This document shows, piece after piece, positions 1 through 8,464 of a stretch of 64,000 bases of DNA (positions within the stretch are counted from its first letter, which is position 1; the number at the start of each line of letters is the position of its first letter). Source of the DNA: Bacteroidales bacterium. Its GTDB lineage: Bacteria; Bacteroidota; Bacteroidia; Bacteroidales; F082. The notes below the pieces were generated by a model. The model made no database searches. It worked only from the letters and a program-made list of their open reading frames with translations, and was not told where the DNA came from. The stretch lies in assembly GCA_017965765.1 (NCBI GenBank), contig JAGCPJ010000015.1:1-64000 (forward strand), written 5' to 3'. Position numbers and translations under genes: made by a program.

Positions 1-180
1 GTCATCTTCACGGCAACTGTCGTGGAGGTAGGCAAAGAGCCGGATGACGGTGACATCACACTCTGGCGTGGCCAACAGCAGGCCGTTGCGCTCGACACGC
101 TCCCAATGTGAGATGCCATGCAGCTCTCCTAAAGTCCAGCGACTTATTGCCCATTGTTTTACTTGCTCAATGTCTATCAT
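1..180 (-). CDS. HD-domain-like hydrolase, N-terminal part (gene runs off the window)
   Basis: The first 60 residues are present, starting at an ATG at 180. They contain HGISHWERVERNGLLLA followed by IRLFAYLHDSCREDD, which resembles the N-terminal half of small metal-dependent HD-type phosphohydrolases (His early, then the HD pair in LHD). The C-terminal part lies outside the window, so the full domain cannot be checked. It reads away from the structured RNA region 209-487. Function is inferred from motif resemblance only. Confidence 0.6.
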   Translation of the reverse strand, partial: MIDIEQVKQWAISRWTLGELHGISHWERVERNGLLLATPECDVTVIRLFAYLHDSCREDD

Positions 181-208
181 AAGTTAGATTATACGGCAAA
201 ATTAAAAC

Positions 209-487
209 AAAAAAACCCGGAATGAAACATTTCCACTTTTTTTGCTACATACAAAAAGAAAGCGGGGTATCTGTTGCTGCTGTTCCACTCTTTAGGTCCT
301 GAGAAAACCCGCACAAGGAACAAGCAGCACGATACCCACGCTGAAACCGCGGGCGTGCAGCATTGTTTTTGCTTGTGCTTATTGAATTTCTCAGGTTCAA
401 AGAGTGCAAAAACAAGCGTGGCAAACGCCTTCTTTACAATATGTCTCCCCTTCCGCAATGCCCTAAACAAGACACTTCAGTTCGGGG
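209..487 (-). ncRNA. Long rod-shaped structured RNA, 6S-like candidate
   Basis: The interval folds back on itself along its whole length on the minus strand. The 5' end CCCGAACTGAAG pairs with the 3' end TTTCATTCCGGG. Next AAAGAAGGCG pairs with GCTTTCTTT, then the arms CACTCTTTGAACCTGAGAAA (392-411) and about 273-293 pair almost completely, and GCACAAG pairs with the GCTTGTGC type arm near the tip. A strong promoter lies just upstream (492-521) and a seven-T run follows the closing stem. No tRNA-like TTCGA arm (tmRNA) and no RNase P core were seen. A closed rod with internal bulges fits 6S RNA, but the family assignment is inference. The 93-residue frame across it has no protein-like features. 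Confidence 0.55.
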
Positions 488-491
488 AAGG

Positions 492-521
492 CAAAGTTAT
501 TAAATTGTTTTAATATTACAA
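492..521 (-). promoter_or_regulatory. Bacteroidetes promoter for the structured RNA
   Basis: On the minus strand TTG (521-519), a 19-base spacer and TAACTTTG (499-492) match the Bacteroidetes -33/-7 consensus exactly. The expected start is about 484-487, at the closing stem of the RNA. Confidence 0.7.
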
Positions 522-598
522 GGCATTTTTCGGGCTTTTTTTATAAAAGGAATAACTATCGCTTTTTTAGACATACAAAACAAAGCCAAAAAGTGAAT

Positions 599-645
599 TG
601 AAAACTGCTGAAACGCGTTTTCAAAAGTCTGTTTCAGCAGTTTTC
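599..645. terminator. 15-bp perfect hairpin after uvrB
   Basis: GAAAACTGCTGAAAC (600-614) is perfectly complementary to 631-645 with a 16-base loop. It sits two bases beyond the uvrB stop codon and is the likely terminator of the minus-strand uvrB operon. Confidence 0.65.
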
Positions 646-646
646 A

Positions 647-2656
647 TTACAATAACCCCTCCTCCATCGACTTCAAACGGAGCATCTCGTCACGATAATG
701 GGCAGCAGCGAGGAAGTCCATCTCCTTGACGGCCTTCTCCATGTTGCGCTTGGCTTCCAGGATGGCCTTATCGAGTTGTTTCTTGGTCTTGTATTCCACC
801 TGCTCTGCAGCAACAGTGGCGGGATGATCCTCCTGGGTATAACTGATGCCTCTTCTACCTGTGGCCTCAGCCAAAGAAGTGTCTATGGCCTTGACGATGG
901 TCTTAGGGACGATGCCGTGGGCTTCGTTGTAGGCGATCTGCTTGGCACGACGACGGCTGGTCTCATCGATGGTCTTCTGCATCGACTCGGTGATGGTGGA
1001 GGCATACATAATGACCTTGCTCTCAGCATTACGCGCGGCACGTCCCGCAGTCTGGGTCAACGAGCGCTCAGAACGGAGGAAGCCTTCCTTGTCGGCATCC
1101 AAGATGGCCACCAGGCTGACTTCGGGAAGGTCCAAGCCCTCACGCAACAGGTTCACGCCCACCAGCACGTCGAATTCGCCCATACGCAAGCCACGGATGA
1201 TCTCCACGCGCTCCAAGGTATCAACGTCGGAGTGCATGTATCGCGACTTGATCTTCAGATTGTTGAGATGGGTGTTCAGCTCTTCGGCCATGCGTTTCGT
1301 CAAGGTGGTCACCAGCACACGTTGTCCCTTCTCCCGAACCTGACGGATCTCTTCCAACAGGTCATCAACTTGGTTCACGCTGGGCCGCACCTCAATGACA
1401 GGATCCAACAGACCCGTAGGACGGATGAGTTGTTCCACATACACGCCTTCACTCTGTTGCAGCTCATAGTCCGCAGGGGTGGCACTGACGAAGATCTTCT
1501 GTCCGGTCAGGGCTTCAAACTCGCTGAACTCCAAGGGACGGTTGTCCAGAGCCGATGGCAACCTGAACCCGTACTCCACCAAGGTCTGCTTACGCGAACG
1601 GTCGCCGCCATGCATGCCTCTGATTTGGGGCACGGTGACATGGCTCTCGTCAATGACGGTGATGAAGTCGTCCGGGAAATAGTCCAGCAGGCAGAACGGC
1701 CTCGTGCCGGGACTGCGCCCATCGAAATAGCGTGAGTAGTTCTCGATGCCGGAGCAATAGCCCAACTCACGCATCATCTCGATGTCGTAATTCACACGAT
1801 CTTCCAAGCGCTTGGCTTCCAGGTTCTTGCCAATCTCGCGGAAATACTCGGTCTGCTTGAACATGTCCTGTTGGATCTCTTCGACGGCGGAATTCAACTT
1901 GGCTTGCGAGGTAATAAAAATGTTGGCCGGGAAGATGGTCACCTCGGAGATCTCCTCGATACGGTTGCCTGTGATAGGATTGAAACTCTCTATGGCATCA
2001 ATCTCATCGTCCCAGAACACGATACGATAGGCGATGTCGGCGTAGGCCGGGAAGATGTCGAGGGTCTCCCCTTTCATGCGGAACTTGCCTTGGTTGAACT
2101 CAATCTCGTTCCTGGTGTAGAGCGCGTTGACCAAGGCTTTGGCCACCTCATCGCGGCTGCGGTGTTGTCCACGAGCCAGATAGATCACGTTTTCGGTGAA
2201 GTCGTCAGGGTTACCGATACCATAGAGGCACGACACGGAGGAAACGACGATGATATCTCTTCTTCCCGACATCAAAGCGGTAGTGGTGCTGAGTCGCAGC
2301 TTCTCGATGTCGGAGTTGATGGAGAGATCCTTTTCGATATAGGTATTCGTAGAAGGGATGAACGCCTCCGGCTGGTAGTAATCGTAGTACGACACGAAAT
2401 ACTCCACGGCGTTTTCCGGGAAGAACTGCTTGAACTCTCCATAGAGCTGGGCAGCCAAGGTCTTGTTGTGGCTAAGGATGAGTGCGGGACGGTTCAGTTG
2501 TGCCAGCACGTTGGCGACGGTAAACGTCTTGCCTGAGCCAGTCACACCGAGTAAGGTCTGCGCCGCGTCACCCCGTCGCAGTCCCTCCACAAGCTGGCGA
2601 ATCGCCTCCGGTTGGTCTCCGGTGGGTTTGAAATCAGATACGAGTTTAAATTCCAT
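647..2656 (-). CDS. uvrB: Excinuclease ABC subunit UvrB
   Basis: This 669-residue protein is the DNA damage-verification helicase of nucleotide excision repair, working with UvrA and UvrC. The normal UvrB layout is visible: N-terminal [13 protein letters not shown], Walker A GVTGSGKT near residue 40, the beta-hairpin [12 protein letters not shown], the helicase motifs DESHVTVPQ and QTAGRAARN, and a C-terminal UVR motif ([24 protein letters not shown]). Length is usual for the family. Its start overlaps the end of the upstream phosphatase-like gene by 11 bases, so the two are probably co-transcribed with rhomboid and mutL. The long plus-strand frames inside it are shadows. Confidence 0.97.
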   Translation of the reverse strand: MEFKLVSDFKPTGDQPEAIRQLVEGLRRGDAAQTLLGVTGSGKTFTVANVLAQLNRPALILSHNKTLAAQLYGEFKQFFPENAVEYFVSYYDYYQPEAFIPSTNTYIEKDLSINSDIEKLRLSTTTALMSGRRDIIVVSSVSCLYGIGNPDDFTENVIYLARGQHRSRDEVAKALVNALYTRNEIEFNQGKFRMKGETLDIFPAYADIAYRIVFWDDEIDAIESFNPITGNRIEEISEVTIFPANIFITSQAKLNSAVEEIQQDMFKQTEYFREIGKNLEAKRLEDRVNYDIEMMRELGYCSGIENYSRYFDGRSPGTRPFCLLDYFPDDFITVIDESHVTVPQIRGMHGGDRSRKQTLVEYGFRLPSALDNRPLEFSEFEALTGQKIFVSATPADYELQQSEGVYVEQLIRPTGLLDPVIEVRPSVNQVDDLLEEIRQVREKGQRVLVTTLTKRMAEELNTHLNNLKIKSRYMHSDVDTLERVEIIRGLRMGEFDVLVGVNLLREGLDLPEVSLVAILDADKEGFLRSERSLTQTAGRAARNAESKVIMYASTITESMQKTIDETSRRRAKQIAYNEAHGIVPKTIVKAIDTSLAEATGRRGISYTQEDHPATVAAEQVEYKTKKQLDKAILEAKRNMEKAVKEMDFLAAAHYRDEMLRLKSMEEGLL

Positions 2657-3770
2657 GTTCGATTGAGAATGACATCACTATAGGATAGTGGTCGGAACCC
2701 TTGAATTTCAACCGCTGAAACGATTTTGGTTGCACTTTTCCCGCACACCAGAGATAATCGATACGCAGCCAGGGCAACTTGCCCGCATAGGTATAGCCTA
2801 TACCCCGACCCACCTTGACGAAGCCGTCCGTGAACCCAGCCTGTCTGATTCTGCGGCAGGTATAGGACAAAGGGGTGTCGTTCATGTCGCCACAAACCAG
2901 GAAGTTCCTGCCGTCATGCGGCATATCGTTCAACAATTGGCTCACCTCGTTGCTACGCTTACGGTAGGCCAAGTTCATCTTTCTCACGATGGACTTGCCT
3001 GTTTTCTGCACTTCCGCCTTGTTTTTCGAGGGATCGGAAATCATCTCCACTTCCTCAACCGTCAACTGGAAAGAGGTCAGATGGCAGCAAGCTACATCAA
3101 ACGAACCTTTTTCACCCGCATCTATTCTAGTTACGATGACGCCATAGTCATTGTTCTCATGGAAAGGTTCTCCTTCCGGGATGGCAACGATGGGGTATTT
3201 TGAAAAGATGACATTACCTCCGAAGTGTTTCTTCTTCTGATAGTAATGGTAAGGAAGTCCCATGCGTTCGCCGAGCTGCTCCACGGCTTCTTGACGAGTG
3301 ATTTTTTTCTTGTATTCACGAAATTCTTGAAGGCAAAACACGTCCACCTGTTGTTGGCGCACCAATTCCACCAACTGGTCAACAACCTCTTGTTGGCTTT
3401 TCTCCTTGCCTGTCATGTCGTCAAAATAGTGGACGTTGTACGACATCACACGGAGTTCCCCTTCGCCATGCGATTTGCCAGTAGAGAAGGACTTAACCAC
3501 CCCAGGGATAGAAATCAGCAAAGCCAGCAAGGCTATCTTGACATGGCGCGACCACATCAGCAACAGCAGCGTAAAGACGATGACGTTGTAAAAGAAGATC
3601 ACCCAGAACACCAGTCCGAAATAAGCCATCCAGACAAACTTCTCCGGATTCACGAAACCACTCAGCACACTCAGCGCCATGGCCATCAAACCAATCATGG
3701 CCATGATCGCCAGCAACCCGGCAATCAGTCTTCCGAGGAAACCTCTCCGATGCTTATTCTCCTGTTTCAT
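2646..3770 (-). CDS. Membrane-anchored endonuclease/exonuclease/phosphatase family protein
   Basis: A 374-residue protein with two or three hydrophobic segments in the first about 90 residues, followed by an EEP (DNase I-like) domain. Visible catalytic-site motifs are MSYNVHYFD (Asn), [10 protein letters not shown] (Glu), [11 protein letters not shown] (Asp-x-Asn) and GSDHYPIV (Ser-Asp-His). The fold covers nucleases, sphingomyelinases and inositol phosphatases; the substrate cannot be told. The domain probably faces the periplasm. Bacteroidetes commonly place such proteins next to rhomboid and mutL genes, as here. Confidence 0.88.
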   Translation of the reverse strand: MKQENKHRRGFLGRLIAGLLAIMAMIGLMAMALSVLSGFVNPEKFVWMAYFGLVFWVIFFYNVIVFTLLLLMWSRHVKIALLALLISIPGVVKSFSTGKSHGEGELRVMSYNVHYFDDMTGKEKSQQEVVDQLVELVRQQQVDVFCLQEFREYKKKITRQEAVEQLGERMGLPYHYYQKKKHFGGNVIFSKYPIVAIPEGEPFHENNDYGVIVTRIDAGEKGSFDVACCHLTSFQLTVEEVEMISDPSKNKAEVQKTGKSIVRKMNLAYRKRSNEVSQLLNDMPHDGRNFLVCGDMNDTPLSYTCRRIRQAGFTDGFVKVGRGIGYTYAGKLPWLRIDYLWCAGKVQPKSFQRLKFKGSDHYPIVMSFSIEHGI

Positions 3771-3788
3771 TTATATTCAATTAAGACT

Positions 3789-4478
3789 TTAATACAAGCG
3801 ACCTTTCTTCTTCCAAATCAGTATGATAATCAATCCGACAAGCATACCGCCAAGATGGGCAAAATGTGCTACTTGGTCGCCCGAGGAAAACACACCGCTC
3901 AACAACTCGATGACGGCATAACCGATGACGAACCATTTCGCCTTGATCGGCACAAAGAAATACAAGTAGATCATCGAGTTGGGGAACATCATACCGAAAG
4001 CCAGCAGCAGACCATAGATGGCGCCCGAAGCACCGACCGTTGTCATCCAGTTGAGATACTGAGCCATCGGGACGATGGTCCCGCCCATGTTGACGGACTG
4101 ATAGTGAGAAAGCCGTGTGATATACTCAATATACTGCACCCCTTCTTGCAAGAGACCTGCGCCCAAGCCGCAGAGCACATAATACAGCAGGAACCTTTTC
4201 GGTCCCCAGATGTTCTCCAGCGTGTTGCCAAACATCCAAAGGGCGAACATGTTGAAAAACAGATGGGTGAAGTTCCCATGCATGAACATGTACGTCAGCA
4301 GTTGGAAGGGATAGAAACCCGACGCCTTGAAGAAATGGAGTCCCAGGATATCGCTCAGATTGATTCCAAATCTGACGAGCACGATATCTGCCAAAAACAT
4401 GATCGCATTGATAATCAAGAGGTTCTTGACAACCACTGGGAGGAAGGAAAATCGGTTGGGGGAATATTGGTAGTTCAT
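3789..4478 (-). CDS. Rhomboid family intramembrane serine protease
   Basis: 229 residues with several membrane helices. The catalytic serine lies in GASGAIYGLLLAFG and the partner histidine in HFAHLGGMLVG; the rhomboid signature HGNFTHLFFNMFALWMFG is also present near residue 65. These make it a likely active intramembrane protease cleaving substrates near membrane boundaries. It overlaps the 3' end of mutL by four bases, implying translational coupling. The substrate is unknown. Confidence 0.92.
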   Translation of the reverse strand: MNYQYSPNRFSFLPVVVKNLLIINAIMFLADIVLVRFGINLSDILGLHFFKASGFYPFQLLTYMFMHGNFTHLFFNMFALWMFGNTLENIWGPKRFLLYYVLCGLGAGLLQEGVQYIEYITRLSHYQSVNMGGTIVPMAQYLNWMTTVGASGAIYGLLLAFGMMFPNSMIYLYFFVPIKAKWFVIGYAVIELLSGVFSSGDQVAHFAHLGGMLVGLIIILIWKKKGRLY

Positions 4479-6304
4479 TTCTCGTTTAGTTTATTCATGA
4501 TTTCATCCATGCTCACAATGACATATACTTTTTTGCCATCGGGGGCCACTTCCGCCACGGTACAACCAAACAGCTGATCGACGATATTGCGCATTTCCAA
4601 TTCCGTAAGGGTGCTGGGCGACTTCACGGCCAGCTGGGCGGCCATCGTCTTGGCGATGCCCAGTTTACGTTCCAGCTGAAGGTCGGTCCTGTTGATCTTA
4701 TAGTTGTCGAGCATCTTCTCCAGCAGCGCCACCGGGTCGCCATCGCCGAGGTCCGCTGGGATGCCGTTGATGACGAAAGTCGTTGGGTTGACCTGTTCCA
4801 AGACAAAGCCCACCTCCTGAAGTTCAGGGAGCATCTCATGGAAGATGGAGGCGTCGTTGACATTCAAAGTGAAAGGATGTGGGAAGAGTTCCTGCTGCGA
4901 ATGACCCGTATGGCTTTCCATCTCCTTGAGGAACTTTTCGAAGAGGATGCGGTAATGCGCCAAATGTTGGTCGATGACCAGAACGCCCGATTTCACGGTG
5001 GTGATGATGTAGCTCTGGTTCAGTTGGAGATAGTGGCTCTTTTGCTCGGATTCCACAGGCTTCCCCTCCGTATGCTCCTCTGTGTCAGTACGTTCTCCAT
5101 AGAGCAGCCGCCAATCGCCTGGGTCGCTTTTGTGTTCATGGGCGACATAGCCTCCGCCGAAGGAGCTCTTGTTGAACTCCCTGTTTTGACGGAAGGGGTT
5201 GTAAGTTGGGTCGATAGGAACGGTAGGTTGGACGATGGGATTGGATGACTTCACCACCTCGCCAAAGTCGAAACCCAGGTTGGCCGGCTCTTCAAAGTCG
5301 ATCATCGGTGAGAGGTTGTTCTGTCCGATGGCCTTGCGCACCGCCGCATGTAGGATGGCATAGATCAGCTTGACATCCAGGAAGTTAACTTCAGTCTTGG
5401 TAGGATGAATGTTGATGTCGATATCCTTGGGATCCACCTCGATGTTGAGGAAGTACCCCGGGAAGCTATCCTTGGGGATCATCTCCATGAAGGCATTCTC
5501 AATGGCATGATGGAGGTAGGGATGCTTGATGAAGCGGTTGTTGACGAAGAAATACTGTTCCCCGCGGGTCTTCTTGGCGCATTCCGCCTTGACGATATAG
5601 CCATGGATGCTGACGCGGTCGGTATCTTGGTTGACGGGCAGCAACTTCTCGTCGTAGCTATTACCGAAGAGTCCCATGATCCGTTGCTTGAGGTTCCCCG
5701 GATAGAGATGGTAGAGTTCCTTGCCGTCGCTGGTCAAGGTGAATCCAATTTGAGGGTGCATCAAGGTGACTCGGGTGAATTCCTCGACGACGTGACGCAT
5801 TTCGGCGGCGGGTGATTTCAGGAAGTTACGGCGAGCCGGGACATTGAAAAACAAGTTCTTGACGGTCATGGTGGTGCCGACGGCCATGGGTGCCAGCGTC
5901 TGTTCCTTGACGACCGAGCCCTCGTTGACGATCTTCACTCCCACTTCGTCCTCCTTGCGACGGGTCTTGAGTTCCACCTGGGCGATGGCCGCAATGCTCG
6001 CGAGAGCTTCTCCACGGAACCCCATGGTTCGGATGGTGAACAGGTCCTCGGCTTTGCTGATCTTCGATGTCGCATGGCGCTCAAAACACAGACGCGCGTC
6101 CGTTTCGGACATGCCACAGCCGTTGTCCACCACCATGATGAGCGCCTTGCCAGCGTCCTTCACCACGAGGTCGATCTGTGTCGCACCAGCATCCAAGGCA
6201 TTCTCCATCAGCTCTTTGACGGCTGACGCAGGACGCTGGATGACTTCTCCGGCAGCAATCTGGTTGGCCACGCTGTCCGGGAGCAATTTGATGACATCAA
6301 GCAT
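4475..6304 (-). CDS. mutL: DNA mismatch repair protein MutL
   Basis: 609 residues. The N-terminal GHKL ATPase is complete: ENALDAGATQIDL, VDNGCGM and TMGFRGEALASIAA. It couples MutS mismatch recognition to strand removal. The C-terminal half is normal in length, but the position of the MutL endonuclease motif (DQHAxxExxxxE) reads DQHLAHYRILFE, so the first glutamate is Tyr. Nicking activity is therefore doubtful. The start follows a small membrane-protein gene by 11 bases. Confidence 0.97.
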   Translation of the reverse strand: MLDVIKLLPDSVANQIAAGEVIQRPASAVKELMENALDAGATQIDLVVKDAGKALIMVVDNGCGMSETDARLCFERHATSKISKAEDLFTIRTMGFRGEALASIAAIAQVELKTRRKEDEVGVKIVNEGSVVKEQTLAPMAVGTTMTVKNLFFNVPARRNFLKSPAAEMRHVVEEFTRVTLMHPQIGFTLTSDGKELYHLYPGNLKQRIMGLFGNSYDEKLLPVNQDTDRVSIHGYIVKAECAKKTRGEQYFFVNNRFIKHPYLHHAIENAFMEMIPKDSFPGYFLNIEVDPKDIDINIHPTKTEVNFLDVKLIYAILHAAVRKAIGQNNLSPMIDFEEPANLGFDFGEVVKSSNPIVQPTVPIDPTYNPFRQNREFNKSSFGGGYVAHEHKSDPGDWRLLYGERTDTEEHTEGKPVESEQKSHYLQLNQSYIITTVKSGVLVIDQHLAHYRILFEKFLKEMESHTGHSQQELFPHPFTLNVNDASIFHEMLPELQEVGFVLEQVNPTTFVINGIPADLGDGDPVALLEKMLDNYKINRTDLQLERKLGIAKTMAAQLAVKSPSTLTELEMRNIVDQLFGCTVAEVAPDGKKVYVIVSMDEIMNKLNEK

Positions 6305-6315
6305 GACTCAAAAGG

Positions 6316-6624
6316 CTATTTTCCCATCAATCCGGCAACGAGGTTGGTAAACATCGGGGTGCAGAAGATATAGTAGAAAGCGACCACCACCACCGCGCCG
6401 ATGATGATGGCACGCAGCACTTTGGAACGACGCTCTGCTGCGGTGTCCTTGTCATTCTCCATGCCCCATTTCTTGCGCATTTGCAGACGCAGCTGTTCTT
6501 CGTGGCTCAGTTTCGAGTCCAGCCCAGCTTCGGCTTTCTTCTGTTCCCAAGCTTCCTTCTCAGGATCGTAGTATCTGGGGACGTAATTGAAGCCTCTTGG
6601 CTTGTGTTTGTAAAAGAATCCCAT
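6316..6624 (-). CDS. Small single-helix membrane protein, function unknown
   Basis: 102 residues, read from the ATG at 6624; an upstream in-frame ATG at 6678 would add a lysine-rich stretch that overlaps promoter sequence and is less likely. The protein starts MGFFYKHKPRGFNYVPRYYD, has a charged region, and ends with one membrane helix (VLRAIIIGAVVVVAFYYIF). The short KPRxFNYxPRYYDP opening is a conserved feature of small Bacteroidetes proteins upstream of mutL; no function is known to me. Eleven bases separate it from mutL, consistent with one operon. Confidence 0.8.
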   Translation of the reverse strand: MGFFYKHKPRGFNYVPRYYDPEKEAWEQKKAEAGLDSKLSHEEQLRLQMRKKWGMENDKDTAAERRSKVLRAIIIGAVVVVAFYYIFCTPMFTNLVAGLMGK

Positions 6625-6686
6625 CTCTTTTCTTATTAAATAGCTTGCAAAAATACGGTTTTTTTTCCAATCTCGCAATTAAAGAC

Positions 6687-6694
6687 TATCTTTG
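6687..6694 (+). promoter_or_regulatory. -7 element TATCTTTG before the FecCD permease gene
   Basis: TATCTTTG ends seven bases before the ATG at 6702. A clear TTG at the -33 position was not found. If it is used, the transcript would begin almost at the start codon (short-leader or leaderless mRNA). Confidence 0.4.
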
Positions 6695-6701
6695 CAGCAT
6701 C

Positions 6702-7742
6702 ATGGCACAAAGAAACACACGAAACACCTGGTTTCCCACCCTGCTGATCCTCTTGGCGGGGGTGTTGTTGTTCGTTTTGAATCTGGTGGTAGGCAGTGTG
6801 AGCGTTCCCTTGAAGGAGTTTTGGGAAGTGATGCGCGGAGGCGGTGAAGACACCTTCCGTACCATCATCCTGGAATATCGTCTGCCTCAAGCGATTACAG
6901 CCTTGCTGGCAGGCATTGGCCTATCCCTCTCCGGACTCTTGATGCAGACCCTTTTCAGAAATCCCTTGGCCGATCCTTCCATCTTGGGCATCTCCAGTGG
7001 AGCCGGGTTGGGGGTCGCCATGGTGGTGTTGCTCACGGGGCATCTCAGTGGCACTGCCGTCAGCGCGATGCCAGGATGGTCCACCATCGGTGTCACCATT
7101 GCCGCCTTTGCCGGAGCGTTCCTTGTGTTGCTGCTCATCCTGGCGCTAAGTTCCAGGCTGAAAAGCATGGTAAGTCTGATCCTAGTGGGTATCATGATCG
7201 CCTACATCGCCGGCTCTGTGACCGATGTGCTGAAGTTCTTCAGCCAGAAAGAAGACGTCCACACCTTTGTCATCTGGGGGTTCGGCAGTTTTTCCAACGT
7301 CGGTTCCACCCAATTGGTATATCTGGCCGTGACCATCCTCCTTGGCACCGTCATGGCTTTCCTCTTGTCCAAGTCACTGAACCTCTTACTTTTAGGCGAT
7401 CGCTATGCAGAAAATCTCGGGTTGAACATCCGTCGCGCCAGTCTATTGACCATCTTGGTCTCCGGTTTCTTGATGGCCGTCATCACCGCTTTCTGCGGCC
7501 CCATCGCCTTCATCGGCTTGGCGGTCCCCCATCTGGCCAGGTTCACCTATCATACCAGTAACCATTTTGTACTGATTCCCGCCACTGCCGTCATCGGTAT
7601 GGACCTGGCATTGCTCTGCAACCTGATTGCGAGGCTGCCCGGATTTGACGGCAACCTCCCCATCAACTCGGTCACCGCGTTGGTGGGTGCTCCCATCGTG
7701 ATCTATGTCATCTTCCACCGCCAAAAGGTATTGTCAAAATGA
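6702..7742 (+). CDS. FecCD-family ABC transporter permease (iron/cobalamin type)
   Basis: 346 residues from the ATG at 6702; the longer frame from 6597 would read through the divergent promoter region. About ten membrane helices are apparent, with family motifs GLSLSGLLMQTLFRNPLADPSILGISSGAGLG cut into the usual permease signature and the coupling region FCGPIAFIGLAVPHLAR. This is the inner-membrane permease of BtuC/FhuB/FepD-type importers for chelated iron or corrinoids. The ATPase gene follows with a four-base overlap. No periplasmic binding protein gene is in the window, so the ligand cannot be set. Confidence 0.9.
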   Translation: MAQRNTRNTWFPTLLILLAGVLLFVLNLVVGSVSVPLKEFWEVMRGGGEDTFRTIILEYRLPQAITALLAGIGLSLSGLLMQTLFRNPLADPSILGISSGAGLGVAMVVLLTGHLSGTAVSAMPGWSTIGVTIAAFAGAFLVLLLILALSSRLKSMVSLILVGIMIAYIAGSVTDVLKFFSQKEDVHTFVIWGFGSFSNVGSTQLVYLAVTILLGTVMAFLLSKSLNLLLLGDRYAENLGLNIRRASLLTILVSGFLMAVITAFCGPIAFIGLAVPHLARFTYHTSNHFVLIPATAVIGMDLALLCNLIARLPGFDGNLPINSVTALVGAPIVIYVIFHRQKVLSK

Positions 7743-8464
7743 AAGAAGTACTGAAAACCAACGGATTGAAGATCGGGTACAAAGGCAAGGCTTTGTTCCC
7801 CGCCATAGATGTGACGCTATTTGAAGGCGAGCATGTGGCGCTCATCGGTGCCAATGGCAGCGGCAAGACAACGTTGTTCAAGACCCTCACCGGGAATCTC
7901 AAACCGATTGAGGGGAACGTGATACTTTGTGGAAAGCCCCTGGATTCCTACTCACCTCACGAACGCGCCAAGTTGTTCAGCCTCGTCCTCACGGAAAAGC
8001 CCGACGACCTCTTTTTGAAAGTCTTCGACATCGTCGCCGCTGGCCGTTATCCCCACTCCGGACTCATGGCCAAGCTGAAAGACGAAGACTATGCCATGAT
8101 TAAATCAAAACTTGAAGTTGTAGGTGTTAATCATCTAATTGATAGAGATTTTGTTTCTTTAAGCGATGGCGAAAAACAAAAGGTAATGATTGCCAAAGCG
8201 TTGGTACAGGACACCCCCATCATCTACATGGACGAGCCTACGGCGTTTTTGGATTACCCCAGCAAGGTGGAGTTGATGCAACTCATCGCCCGCCTCGCCA
8301 AGGAAGAAAACAAGACCATCCTGTACAGCTCGCACGATTTGGAATTATTGATGAAACATGCTGCTACGATGTGGGTTGTTGCCAAGGGGAAGCCATTGGT
8401 GGCGGGCGCTCCAGACGATTTGAAACACGACATCGAAATGTATCTGAACATCGACAAACCATGA
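7739..8464 (+). CDS. ABC transporter ATP-binding protein (FepC/BtuD type)
   Basis: 241 residues with Walker A GANGSGKTTL near residue 40, signature SLSDGEKQKVMIAKAL, Walker B PIIYMDEPTAFLDYP and the switch histidine in SSHDLELL. It energises the FecCD permease encoded upstream (ATGA overlap). Between about 8098 and 8190 codon choice switches abruptly to A/T-ending codons and then back, unlike the rest of the gene. The signature glycine is Asp (LSDGE), a tolerated variant. The next gene overlaps its stop by four bases. Confidence 0.93.
   Translation: MKEVLKTNGLKIGYKGKALFPAIDVTLFEGEHVALIGANGSGKTTLFKTLTGNLKPIEGNVILCGKPLDSYSPHERAKLFSLVLTEKPDDLFLKVFDIVAAGRYPHSGLMAKLKDEDYAMIKSKLEVVGVNHLIDRDFVSLSDGEKQKVMIAKALVQDTPIIYMDEPTAFLDYPSKVELMQLIARLAKEENKTILYSSHDLELLMKHAATMWVVAKGKPLVAGAPDDLKHDIEMYLNIDKP

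Noticed and set aside
189..470. 93-residue minus-strand frame
   Set aside because: Coincides with the self-complementary RNA; composition and structure favour RNA over protein.
209..487. tmRNA or RNase P RNA
   Set aside because: No tRNA-like TTCGA arm or tag frame, and no conserved RNase P core sequences.
698..1735. Long plus-strand open frame opposite uvrB
   Set aside because: The minus-strand UvrB is unmistakable and the plus frame has no protein-like motif; it is a product of codon structure.
3225..4577. 450-residue plus-strand frame opposite the EEP and rhomboid genes
   Set aside because: Spans two well-supported minus genes, very rich in His/Gln, no domain.
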